In this document: piece by piece, positions 25,691 to 36,700 of the stretch
Position numbering within the stretch: position 1 is the stretch's first letter
Layout: each line of letters begins with the position of its first letter
Source: Pseudomonas azotoformans
GTDB lineage: Bacteria > Pseudomonadota > Gammaproteobacteria > Pseudomonadales > Pseudomonadaceae
Direction: 5' to 3'
DNA length: 64,000 nt
Assembly (NCBI RefSeq): GCF_900103345.1
Contig: NZ_LT629702.1
Location: 806,001 to 870,000 of the forward strand
Translations under genes and position numbers: made by a program
Notes under the pieces: generated by a model
Told to the model about the DNA's origin: nothing
What the model saw: the letters and a program-made list of their open reading frames with translations, nothing else
The model's database searches: none

Positions 25691-28600
25691 ATGAACACCA
25701 ACGCGCCGTTTTTCAATCGGTATTTCGCAAGTTCACTCTATGAACTCGACGCGTTTTCGGGGGCTGTGGGGTGGGTCGGCTTTGTCTGGCAAGGTGCTGA
25801 CCCGCCGCCGAGCCTGTCGTTCGAAGCGAGTTTTACCAGTGGTTATTATCTGTTCGCGCCCTCGGCGCCGACCTTCGCTGACGAACAGGCGGCGACTGAC
25901 TATGCCTTGAAGATCAAGGCGTGGCTGGCGGACAACTTCAATGACCCATTCCTGGGTTATGCCTGTCTGTGGCTGCCGGATGCCAACGGGCCGGTATTTG
26001 GCGACGATCCCGCTCAGTGTGCGATTACCTTTTCCCAGGGCGGTGGCGGCACCGTCTCTACGGCCAGCGATTTCAACCTGCACGCTGGCCAGTTGACCTT
26101 TTCCGTGCCGGCCCAGACGGTACTTGGCGTCGATGCGCGAGGTCTGGTGTTTCGCGCCAATGGTGCTGGCCAAATCGATTTCCTTATGGAAGGCGCGGCC
26201 AGTACGCCTTCGGTGGACGGCGATTCGTACCTGCCATTCGTGGGCGCTTACGCGGGGGCTTTTATTGTTGCGGGAACGCTTTTGCGCTCCGGCGAACACA
26301 ACACGCTCAATGGCTTCGAAACCGGCTTTCACTACCTCCACCGTGCGACCGACGGCCTGAAACGGCAGGTCTATCCGGTGATTGTTTCCGGGCCTGCCAA
26401 GGCCACGTTGTCGTATACCGGCACGGTCGACCCGCTCAACCTGTTCAACAGCCAGACCGTGGCGTTGCCCCCCGGTATCCTGCGTACCCAGTTTGCATTG
26501 ACCGGCGCCGATGCATTGCCGAGTTGGTATCGCACCCCGACCGGTCGGCCCATCGTGCTGATTCCCCTGAATGGGCTGGACGCTGATGGGCAACCGTCAG
26601 CCTGGTGCAGCGCCTTGGTGCTGCAGCCCAAGACACCCGCCGGGGCGCCTGTGGACGCGGTGTACATGACCTTGGCCGGTGACTACGCCATGGCCGAGGC
26701 CAACCCGGTGAGCAGTGAATCGGCGTTGCAGTTCATGCCCGGGCTGTATGGCAGCGAGCGGGTGTTGATGACGCCGTGGCAGTCGGCGCAGCCCTTCGAT
26801 CGCTTGCGTTTTGTGCCCGGACAAGCGGCCAACGCACCGGTCTTTCCCTACGCACCGGCCAACATGAATGCGCCGGATATCGGTAAGCCCAAGCCACGCC
26901 TGGACAGTACTTATGTCACGGCCTGGGCAGCCGTATTGAATGGCGCCGAGGGGCACGCCTGCTACCTGGCGCAACCCGAAGGCAGCCCGTTGTATGCACC
27001 GGCTTGCGGGGCGAGCAGCGGTAGCCTGGCATTGCTGGCGCCGTTGCCGACACCTTCGCCCATTTCACAATGTGACGCCGCGGGCGCGCTGGTGTTGTTG
27101 CCATTGGTACCTTACGCGGGCATTGGCACGACACCGATTGAAAACCTTGCCGCTTTTGAGAGCCAGATTCTCTCCTCGGTGCGCAAGGACCGGTTGGGTG
27201 CTTTGGGCATGCCGCGCGTGGCGGCGTTGAAGAACGCCCGTAACAGTCGGTTGAGGGTCGCGGGTGTCTCAGCAAGCACGCATCAGGCCACGACGCCGCA
27301 AGGTCTGTATGCCGACGTCGAAGTGCCCTCGCAAGACTCGCCGGAAAGCCTCTATCACCGAGTGGTGGTTGCGCGTTCTATCGCCAAGCTGCCCGCTACC
27401 GGCAGTGTGGATTTCGCCTTCAATGCGCTGAAACCTGAGGTGCAGAACCTGTTCCAGACTAACCAGCTGATGGCGGTCGTCGTCAACTCGACCAAGCTCG
27501 GCGCACCCGTTTTATCGGCCCCGGTTTCTGCTGATGCGGCCACCTTCGAGCGCGATGTAGTGATTGCCGACTGGCGGATGACGGCGGCGGTGGGCGACTC
27601 GCTGAACAGTACCTCCTACAGCAACATCCTGATCATGAAGTATTGCGACGGCACACTGCTGGAACGGCTGCGTAACCCGAACAAATGGGTGGACGTGGGG
27701 ACTTTCTCAGTGTCGGCCGGCAATACAGGTAACGCCTCGGTGGCGCTCACAGGGTTGTCGACGTATCTACAGCGTTATCTGGAGGCGGGCATCGCTGCGG
27801 CCGACCATGGAAATGACCTGTACCAGGACTTTGCCAGGATCGTGCAGGACCCGGATTGGCAAGGCTTCATCGTGTTGGCCGCCGATGTCGATCCCTCGGG
27901 GTTCCCCGATCAGATCAAGGGCCTGGTGGGGGGGATCGATTTCACCCAGTTTCGTGCCCACCATTTCGGTGCGACAGCCAGCCGCGTAGACGTTTCCGGC
28001 ACCAGCGTGACCGTGCAGACACCCAGCAGCCTGTTCGGATTGATCGACTATGAACTGCCGGCCTACAAGGCCAATGTCGCGGCCGGAGGAAGCCCTGATA
28101 TGCCTGTGCCTATTGCGGGCAGCGCAGAGTTTGGCTTCCAGGTACTACAGCTGCAAACCCTGTTTCGCAACGCCGCGTTGGTCGACTTCCGTAGCCACGT
28201 GCAACTGACGGTCAACCAACTGTTCCTGTCACCGGTGGTTTCGGCATATGGCGCCGTGGGTCAACTACCGGCGCAGGCCGTGGTGCTCAAGGGCAGTTAT
28301 CAGCGCCAAGGCGAAACAGGTGTGTATGTGTTTGAGCAGAACGCAACCACGCGCTTTCTGCTCAACAGTAATGTGTTGCCCAGCGTCGCGCTCCAACGCG
28401 TGGTATTCAATACGTTGTCCAGTGGCGACGAGCCGGGAGGCGACGGGATTGTACGCAGTCGCTTCCTGATGTCCGGGTCGCTGGAATTCGCGATGCTGTC
28501 GGTGGCAATCAAAGACCAGGCGGCACGCGAGATCGACCTGCTGTCCTTTGGTGCACAGGGTGCTGGCGAGCCGACGGCTGCCGCCGCCGGATTGAGTTTC

Positions 28601-29332
28601 TCGGGTCTGGATGTCTCCATGAGTTCGCCGGTGGATGCGCCCAACGCCGTCACCTTTGCGTTCGAAGCCAACAAACTGGCGCTTGATCAGGGCGCCAGCC
28701 AGCCGCGCCCTCACAGTCTGTTCACGGACCTGGCATTGCAGGTCGACGGCTTTATCGTCGGCGCTGAAGACAAGCGTCCGATTGATTTCGGCTTCTTGCC
28801 GGTGGGGGTGGAACCCAAGGTGAAGGCCTTGTCCGGCCCCTGGTTTGGCGTCACCTACAACGTCACGATGGGGTCTCCCGGCGGGTTGGTATCGCAGGCG
28901 GGGTTCAGCTCGCGCATGCTCCTGGCGTGGGCACCGACCTCGCTTTCACGCGACACCACGACGTCGGTTTTTACCGGGCTGCAACTGCCGGGTGCGGCAC
29001 CGGGCGCCAAGCTGTTTTCTATTCAGGGCGTGCTCAAGTTGTCGATCGACAGTCTGTTGCTGCGACGCGAGCAGGTCACCGGGGAGGAGTACTCGTTCAC
29101 CTTGCGTCTGAACAACGTTGGGTTGACGTTCCTGGGCATCGTCAAATTGCCGCCCGGCGCTACGATCAATTTTTTCCTCTTCGGCGATCCAGCCGGCACC
29201 GGCAGCCTTGGCTGGTATGCGGCCTACGTCGAGGACCGGAAAACCCAACTGAGCGCCATACAGGTGGTGCCCCAGGGGCACGAAACCAGGCTTGGGCATG
29301 AAGGCCAAGCCAGTGCGGAGAATGTGTCATGA
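25691..29332 (+). CDS. Unknown 1213-residue protein of the giant-protein operon
   Basis: A large protein I cannot place in a family. AGGA lies 8 bases before the ATG at 25691; the frame is open 225 bp further upstream, but that part is antisense-like shadow over the previous gene. There is no signal peptide, no membrane helix and few Cys. It reads as a string of beta-rich segments (LHAGQLTFSVPAQTVLGVDA, AQAVVLKGSYQRQGETGVYV). Near the C-terminus it has amphipathic strands (GVLKLSIDSLLLRREQVTGE, LNNVGLTFLGIVKLPPGATI) and FFLFGDP...GWYAAYVEDRK. Similar strand patterns occur in the N-terminal third of the 3571-residue protein. Its stop overlaps the start of the nuclease-fold gene (ATGA), so the two are translationally coupled. 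Confidence 0.7.
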   Translation: MNTNAPFFNRYFASSLYELDAFSGAVGWVGFVWQGADPPPSLSFEASFTSGYYLFAPSAPTFADEQAATDYALKIKAWLADNFNDPFLGYACLWLPDANGPVFGDDPAQCAITFSQGGGGTVSTASDFNLHAGQLTFSVPAQTVLGVDARGLVFRANGAGQIDFLMEGAASTPSVDGDSYLPFVGAYAGAFIVAGTLLRSGEHNTLNGFETGFHYLHRATDGLKRQVYPVIVSGPAKATLSYTGTVDPLNLFNSQTVALPPGILRTQFALTGADALPSWYRTPTGRPIVLIPLNGLDADGQPSAWCSALVLQPKTPAGAPVDAVYMTLAGDYAMAEANPVSSESALQFMPGLYGSERVLMTPWQSAQPFDRLRFVPGQAANAPVFPYAPANMNAPDIGKPKPRLDSTYVTAWAAVLNGAEGHACYLAQPEGSPLYAPACGASSGSLALLAPLPTPSPISQCDAAGALVLLPLVPYAGIGTTPIENLAAFESQILSSVRKDRLGALGMPRVAALKNARNSRLRVAGVSASTHQATTPQGLYADVEVPSQDSPESLYHRVVVARSIAKLPATGSVDFAFNALKPEVQNLFQTNQLMAVVVNSTKLGAPVLSAPVSADAATFERDVVIADWRMTAAVGDSLNSTSYSNILIMKYCDGTLLERLRNPNKWVDVGTFSVSAGNTGNASVALTGLSTYLQRYLEAGIAAADHGNDLYQDFARIVQDPDWQGFIVLAADVDPSGFPDQIKGLVGGIDFTQFRAHHFGATASRVDVSGTSVTVQTPSSLFGLIDYELPAYKANVAAGGSPDMPVPIAGSAEFGFQVLQLQTLFRNAALVDFRSHVQLTVNQLFLSPVVSAYGAVGQLPAQAVVLKGSYQRQGETGVYVFEQNATTRFLLNSNVLPSVALQRVVFNTLSSGDEPGGDGIVRSRFLMSGSLEFAMLSVAIKDQAAREIDLLSFGAQGAGEPTAAAAGLSFSGLDVSMSSPVDAPNAVTFAFEANKLALDQGASQPRPHSLFTDLALQVDGFIVGAEDKRPIDFGFLPVGVEPKVKALSGPWFGVTYNVTMGSPGGLVSQAGFSSRMLLAWAPTSLSRDTTTSVFTGLQLPGAAPGAKLFSIQGVLKLSIDSLLLRREQVTGEEYSFTLRLNNVGLTFLGIVKLPPGATINFFLFGDPAGTGSLGWYAAYVEDRKTQLSAIQVVPQGHETRLGHEGQASAENVS

Positions 29333-30753
29333 CCAGGATTTTGTACTGGAATATCGAGATGTTCGACCTGTTGAAAATAGACGATCCCGATATGGACGGG
29401 GTATTACTCCCCTTCAATATTTCCAACAGTGCCGCTTCCGGAGATCGCAGTACCTTCATTCTGAACAATCTGCATGCGACGGCTCCAGGTGACGATCCCA
29501 AGGAATTCCCGGACATCATCGTCGTGGTAGAGGTCAATGTCGGCATGGGCGGCTATACCGCCACGGGTGACCTGGTGACCGGAAACGCAGGGGCGGGTGT
29601 GCGCCTGCTTCTCGAGAACATCAGGGCCAGTACCGATAACGAGGCCTGGATGCTGATCCCACCCCTGATGACGGGGCGCTGTGAGGGTGTCGCGATCTAT
29701 TACGACAGCAGTCGCTATTGTTTTACCGGGCCTTGGCTATGGCCCGGCGGTAATGTCGGGCCGTCCCGTGCCCCGGGTGGAGCGCCTATCGAAAATCCGG
29801 CCTACGACGGCTATGACGGGTGCTTGCCGGACCGCCCGATACCCGATGGACTGCCCAATGCCGGCATGAATGAGTCTTGTGTGGCGAGTCGGGTGACCGG
29901 CTACACCTACTACCAAACCATCGGTGGTGATGCAGCAGGCGCACCGGTGGTGTTTGACGGCCCTCAACGGGCACCTTGTCTGGCAACCCTGGCGGAGGTG
30001 GATTTTGGCGTTGAGCCGCCGCAAGTCGGACGCACCTTTTCTCTGTTCGCGATTCACGGCCCGGTGCGGCCCAATCGTGCGCGCACCTACCTTGGCAAGC
30101 TCGCCAACGTCACGGAGGTGGTCCGGCCAGCCGTCTTGGCAACGAATGACGTTCGGCTGGTACTGGGGGATTTCAACTTCAATCTGACGGACCCCAACCT
30201 GGTTCAGGACCAAGCCTATACCGACTTTGCAGCGACCGGCTTCCAGCTCGGTATTGTGCAACCGGCGGACCCTCCCGCTCCCCCCGTGCCAGGTCCGCCC
30301 ACCGGTTACCGTGGTTTCTTTGCCACCCACATGAGAACCCTCGCAGAGGCCACTTATTGGTGGACGGGCAGCAACGCGGACTGCTATCCCGGCTATGGCT
30401 ATACCGACCCGAAGAGTTTCTGCCTCGATAACATATTTGCCAGGTTCGGCCCGGTCCAGGGGGGCGTTGACCCTTGCGGGGCACTCACCCACATCACGAT
30501 GCTCAACAGTGTCGTCGGCACGCCCTACGACGACCATGCACGGGTTGGCAACATGCCCATCGGCTATTTCGGCTACGGCATGCAAATGGGCACAGTCAAT
30601 CAATATCAAGCACCACCTCTGGTGATCCCGGCACCTGCGCCTCCGCCGCCGCCGGTTGTGCCTGATCCTCGGCGGGCCTCGTTCGGGCAATGGGGCAACT
30701 ATGGGTGCATTCGCTCCACCAGCGATCATGTGCCAATCCTGTTTGACGTCTAA
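29329..30753 (+). CDS. Endonuclease/exonuclease/phosphatase (EEP, DNase I-like) fold protein
   Basis: A 474-residue protein with the full catalytic set of the EEP superfamily in order: W7-N8 (ILYWNIEMF), Glu68 (IIVVVEVN), His243 (LFAIHGPV), Asp281-x-Asn283 (LVLGDFNFNL) and Asp466-His467 (TSDHVPILFDV). The family cleaves phosphodiester bonds in nucleic acids, phospholipids or inositol phosphates; the substrate cannot be read from sequence. It is longer than a typical DNase I, with inserts rich in Gly, Tyr and Pro and a Pro-rich stretch (about 425-445) before the last motif. It has about nine Cys, unusual for a cytosolic protein, yet no signal peptide. The ATG overlaps the previous stop, and the giant gene starts 25 bp downstream. 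Confidence 0.8.
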   Translation: MTRILYWNIEMFDLLKIDDPDMDGVLLPFNISNSAASGDRSTFILNNLHATAPGDDPKEFPDIIVVVEVNVGMGGYTATGDLVTGNAGAGVRLLLENIRASTDNEAWMLIPPLMTGRCEGVAIYYDSSRYCFTGPWLWPGGNVGPSRAPGGAPIENPAYDGYDGCLPDRPIPDGLPNAGMNESCVASRVTGYTYYQTIGGDAAGAPVVFDGPQRAPCLATLAEVDFGVEPPQVGRTFSLFAIHGPVRPNRARTYLGKLANVTEVVRPAVLATNDVRLVLGDFNFNLTDPNLVQDQAYTDFAATGFQLGIVQPADPPAPPVPGPPTGYRGFFATHMRTLAEATYWWTGSNADCYPGYGYTDPKSFCLDNIFARFGPVQGGVDPCGALTHITMLNSVVGTPYDDHARVGNMPIGYFGYGMQMGTVNQYQAPPLVIPAPAPPPPPVVPDPRRASFGQWGNYGCIRSTSDHVPILFDV

Positions 30754-30778
30754 AACCTGAAGTACCGAGAGGTGTTCC

Positions 30779-33700
30779 GTGACAGACCCAGCCGTCCAGA
30801 AACTGCGTGACGCCTTCGCGACCGCCCCAGCCGGGCCGGTTGCTGTGAATGCCGACTTTTGGATGATGGCAGGCGTCGCGCCACCGTCAGGGTTCAATAG
30901 CCTGATCAACGCGGCATTCCGTTTGCCGCTGACGCAGGAAGGGCTATTGATCACTTATGACCGGGGCGCCGTCACCCCTGCCGATGAACAGGGCTTCCAA
31001 ATTACGGGGGTAGGGCTGTCGTTCCTCGACGCGCCTGCCGATACGACCAGCGCCACGCTCTATTGCACCCCAGGCACTGCGCAAACGCCACTGCTGGGGA
31101 TCGACGTGGTGCCCGCGGGCTGGCAGCTCTCGGACCAGTTCCCGGCGATGAGCCCGGACAATTGGCCGTTTACGCTGATTGCCTTCGACCAGCAGCGATT
31201 TTATTTTGCCTCCGCACCCCAACCCTTCGGTTGGAATGCCCAGTTGCTGATGTTCGACGCCGGGCAAAATCTCTATGGCCTGACCTCGATTCCCGATGCT
31301 ATTTCGGCGCTGTTTCCGTTACTGAGCGGTTTGCCGGCGGTTGGACCCAATGTACTGATCAGCGGCGCTATCGAGCTCGACAAGGTGGACAACGCGACGA
31401 TCCTGCTGCCGGACATGAATCTGCGGGCGCCACTCGCCGGGGTCGACTTGACGTTGTTTTTCATAGAGGTCAGCGATCCGCACCTGACCTTCAGGATCAC
31501 GACCGCCGAAGGTGAACTGCCTTCCCCTGAGTTGGGAGAACCGTCGAAAACCCAGTATTTCCAACAGTCGTCCTACGGCCTGGGCATCAACCTGGTGATG
31601 AATGGCGCCGATGGCAGCACCGTCGGCATGGCGCTATCGGCCGATGCCAGCCCGACAGGCGAGCGTTATCGCTTTAATGCGCTGGCCCTCGATGACCGTT
31701 CTCCCATCACGCCGGCGGCGATGATCAAGCTGATGGGCGAAAGCTTCTTCAACCTGATCCCGCCGGTGCTGCAGGAGTACTTGGCGAGCGTACAGATGCA
31801 GGGCATTTCCATCTCTGGCCAACTGGCACCGAAGATGACCATCACCAGCCTGTCCACACGCATTGGCAGTGTGCAGAGCCAGCCTATCGTGCTGTTTTCC
31901 GATCCCACTTCCAACCAGGTCTTCCAGTTGGACGAGTTTTCGCTGGCCTGGCTTATCAGCAATCCCCTGGAGAGTAGAAAGCGCAAGACCAATGGCTCGC
32001 TGATGGCGGCCTTCAAGCTGTTTCCCGAGGTGTTCAAGACCAAGGACGGCAAGCCCGGGGGCCTGTTCAAGGTCACCATCGACCAGGACCTGAATTTTGC
32101 CGGCAGCTTTGAAGGTCGCGCGTCCCTGGATGATGTGCTCAATGGCATTACCGGAGGAGCGATCGGTTTGCCTGAAGGGGTTGCCATCGACTTTTCGGAT
32201 ATTTATGTCAAGGTCAGCCCAAGTCGCAAATCCTACGGCCTGGGCTTCCAGGTGGACGCCGCCCTCAGCGTGCCGTTCGTACAGTACACAGATACCTCCG
32301 GTCAGCCGCAACCGTTGATCCAGATCGAGGGGCTGGTGTTTGACCTGGCCGCCAACACGCCCAATCGCACGGATGGCCAGCCCGGCAAAAGCGTGTATGC
32401 CGGCTCGATGGTCGGGCAGATTATCGTGGGTCCGCTCGCCGCCGATGTCAGTGTGGTGTACGACGGTACCGCTGAAACGCCCGTTTGGACACTGGATGCC
32501 GCGTTGGCGCAGCCGTTGGTGCTGTCGGACGTGATCGAGCAGTTTTTCCTCGCCTACAACCTGCCCGATTTCCTGCCGGGAACCCTGACGGTCGAAGCGT
32601 TGGCGATTCACGCGAGTATCCCGGTTACTGCCAAGTCCTTGCTCAGGGCTAAAGCCGGTCGCCCCCATACCCGCACCCCGAATCGCCGCCATCCGCGCAA
32701 CGGCTGGCGCAGCCCGGTGCGTGCCCCGACGCACCCGGCAGTCCTGGATTTGCATAGCTTCCTGGCTGTCGAGCCGGCGAACCAGTCGGCTTATTCACTA
32801 TCGACACGCATCCGCTGGGTGTTCGACCTGACGCCGGACATCCCGGTGGATATCCTGGCCGAACTCGGCCTGGACTATGACGGTAACCGCAAGGCCGGGG
32901 AGCAGTTCGCAGGCAGCGCTATCGGTACCATCGACATCGATTTTATTGGCGCGATCCAGATCGGTTACCGGTTCGGTGCGCCGACGGCACCTGACGGCGC
33001 GCTGTTGTTTCCGTCTGCCGTGCCCGGTGCGGGCAACAGTACCTTGTGGATGAGTTGGAAGGGCTTTCGGGCCGAGTACGATTTTGGCAAAAAGGTCGTG
33101 GCATTTTCGTTGACGGGCTGGACCGTCGGCTCACTGATCACCGCACTGATGGACATGTTGGGCGATCCTTACTTCACCTTGCCGGACCCATGGAGTGTGC
33201 TCAATACGATTTCGCTGAATGGGTTTTCCCTTCAAATTGACCTCAACACGGGCGTCAAGAACCGGGTGACGGCGAAGTACACCTTGCCGTCGCCGATCAA
33301 TCTCGGCTTTCTCACCATCAATGGCCTGCAGTTTCTTCAGGCCGATGGCAAGGTCACGCTGGCCATTGACGGTTCAACCACGGTGCCAGGGCTCAATGAT
33401 CAGCCGTTGTTCAATCCACAACAGGGTGGGCAGGATGTCAAGGACATGCCGACGGTGCCGGGGCAGGGCAACGCCTACTTCGATCTGAAGCTCCTGGCCC
33501 TGGGCCAACGTATTGCCATTGCGGGGGCACCTGACTTCAAGACCACCCAGGGCGTGATCAAGGCCCTGGAGGCGGTTCCGCCGTCGAGTGGTCCGGGTAT
33601 GCCGTTTGACCCTGGCCAGAGAACGCCCGGCCAGCCCTATTACAGTCGCAGTTCCAACTGGTTGGGCGCGATGCATTTCGGGGTGTTGCGGATCGGCGAT

Positions 33701-36700
33701 ACGGCGGAGTACGCCATCGACTTCATGGTGGTGTTCAACGATCCGGATCTATACGGCATGCGGTTGGCGCTCAACGGCGACAAGATGAAAGTGCTGGCAG
33801 GCCTGGCCATCGATGTGTTGTACAAGAAAGTCACCGATGATATCGGTTGCTACCAGATCGAGTTCACCTTGCCGAGTGTGCTGCGCAACCTGGATTTCGG
33901 CGCATTTTCCGTCACGTTGCCCGTCATCGGCTTGCAAATCTATACCAATGGCGACTTCCTGGTGGATTTCGGCTTCCCCTACAACATGGATTTTTCCCGC
34001 TCCTTTACTGTGCAGGCGATCATCTACGGGGTTCCGGTCCTGGGCTCCGGGGGCTTTTATTTCGGCAAGCTGTCCAATGCCACGGCACCCAACTTGCCGA
34101 AGACCACCCGAGGTACATTCCATCCGGTCATCGTCTTTGGCTTCGGTGCGCAGTTGGGCATTGGTCGCTACATCGACAAGGGGATTCTCAAGGCCGGTTT
34201 CTCAATCACGGTGTTCGGCATCATCGAAGGCACACTGGCCTCGTGGCACCCCTACCAGATCGGCAACAGCGGCAGTGCCAATGAGGTCCAGGGCGACTAT
34301 TACTTCAAGATCGCCGGGACGTTCGGGATCATCGGCAAGCTTTATGGCTCGATTGATTTCGCCATCATCAAGGCCGATGTCAACTTGACGGTCGTGGTCT
34401 ACCTGAAGATCGAATATGAGTCGTTCCGCAAGATTCCGCTGACATTATCGGCATCGGTTAACGTCAGCGTGTCGATCAAGATCGATCTGGGTCTGTTCTC
34501 CATCAAGATCAGCCTGTCGTTCTCGGCCAGCATTACCGAACAACTGACCATCGGCTCCGACAGCCAGGCACCTTGGGATGGCTCGGACACGCTCGCCGCC
34601 CCGACCTTCACCCAAGGCAAGGCGCTGACGGAATCACGTTCGCTGCCGTTGCCTCGTACTTTGCACGAGCATGGCGTGACAACCCGACCGTTCCAACTGG
34701 ATTTCACCCAGGCTCATCGACTGTTCACGTCGCGTAACCGCAGTGTCGACAAGGTGGCTATCGAGATTACCGCCATCACCCAGTTCACCGTGCTGGCTGC
34801 CGAGGGCGCGGGGTATGCCGGCCAGGAGGGCGCCCTGGTGCTGCTGTTTGCCATGGATGCACCAACGGTCGACGGTGGCGGGGTGGGCGACCAGACGTCG
34901 TTCGGCAAACTCTGCCATGCACTGCTGCCCTGGCTGATTGAGAGTGTGGTTCCGAAAGTCGGTTCGAACCTGTTCGCGTTGCCTTCGGCAGGCGCGAACG
35001 ATGTCTCGCGGCCGCTGCTCGAAGGCATTTTGCAGGCATTGTCCGATCCAGCCCAGGCGCCATTCACCGCCACGCAACTGCTGGATTTCCTCGCCGCCAA
35101 CTTCTCCGTGACTGTGTCGGCGGCCCAAGCCAGCCTGACGGCTCAGCGACAGGCGGAACTGGACGCCGGATCAACCATTTTTCCAGCGGTCAGCTTCCTC
35201 AGCATGGAGGTTCCGGACCCCAACAGTGACAGTGCCTCGGTCACGGTCAACTACGACAACTACGTCACGGCAACCCCCGCTTACCAGGCGGAGCTGCGGG
35301 CAATGTTCAATTCGGTGGCCGCTCACGTCAGCGATGAAACCGCACCACCTCGTGCGCGTACGGCGCTGCTGGATGCCAGTGAACCGCTGGCCGCCTCTGT
35401 GTTCAGCGATTATTTCATCCTGCTGGCGCGCCAACTGGTGCAGAGCGCCCTCGATGGGTTTGACGATTATCCGTTTCCATTGGTTGCGACCACCAGCCTG
35501 CAATCCATCCTCGATTGGGCCAATGGTTTGCTCGACGGCCAGTTGAAGGCGACCCCGCTTGCGCAGGCTAACTTGAACTATCCGCTCAATACAGGGCTCA
35601 AGCTCGATATCGCCAACATCGCATACATGGTGCAAGCCGCGGACACCCTGGCCGCCATCGCGGCACGCTACGCAGACCCGCTGACGCCTGACAGTACCAC
35701 CCCGGCGGCGTTGATCCTCGCCAATCAGGCCCAAAGCAACTTGATCGCGGCGCCAGTGCTGATCACGTTAATCGTCGGTGGCAAGGCCGAGCAGTACACC
35801 ACGCAAGTCGGCGATGATTTCAACAGCATCGCCAGGGCCTTCGGCCTCACCCTCGAACAACTGGCGACTGAGTCGACGCTGTACGGCATGGTCGGCTTGC
35901 TGCGTGCCTCGGTGGTGCTGACCATTCCCCATGTGGTGGTGACGACTGCCGCTGGCGATACCATCGCGTCGGTCATTGATGCATTGCGAGTACCACTGGA
36001 CAGTTTCCTGACGGCCGCCAATCTTGCACTCCCAGGCCTGTTCAAGGTCGATGCAGGCCTGCGTTTCGCCGTACCGGGGTTGGTGGTTCTACCCCAGGAC
36101 AGCCTGTGGCAAGCGGTTCTGGCTACCGGTACGCTTGCCCAGACGGCCGGGACGGCGGCACGCTACATGTTGCACGGTATGCGTTTGCCGGTGGCGCCAG
36201 GCTTGAATATTCCAGCCAACGGGTTCCTTTACGGCGCGCCTCATTGGGCGTCTGCCCAGGCCGGTTATGGTATCTACCAGTTGACCGGCCAGCAGTTCCC
36301 GTTGGCGGTCCGTACGGGGACCTACCCCGTCACGCTGACGCGTCCGGATGATCCGGCCCACGCCTGGTTCACGCTGGGCAGTGGTGCGAGCCTGACCTTC
36401 GATATTGACCTGCAGACCTCGTTGCTCAGCAAGGTCGTGGCTTGTGGGCAACAGAACGGTTACCGGCCGCAGGTCGAGAAGTTGATCGCAGAGCCGCTCA
36501 TGACGGTGGCCCCGACTCACTACAATGTGGGCAACGCAGTGACCTGGCTCACGTCGGACATGGCCAATCTGGTCGCCGTGAGCCGGCCGCAGGGCAAGGT
36601 GTTGGGTGATGCGAGTGCCACTCCCCAGGTCAAGCCATTGCTGTTCGACCTTTCCAGCGCCTTGCTGACGACCATAGAAACGAAACAGGCTGCCCTGGCT

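Noticed and set aside
31634..32755. A 373-codon minus-strand open frame inside the giant gene
   Set aside because: Shadow of the giant gene; the plus frame is uninterrupted for 10.7 kb and has the RBS and operon context.
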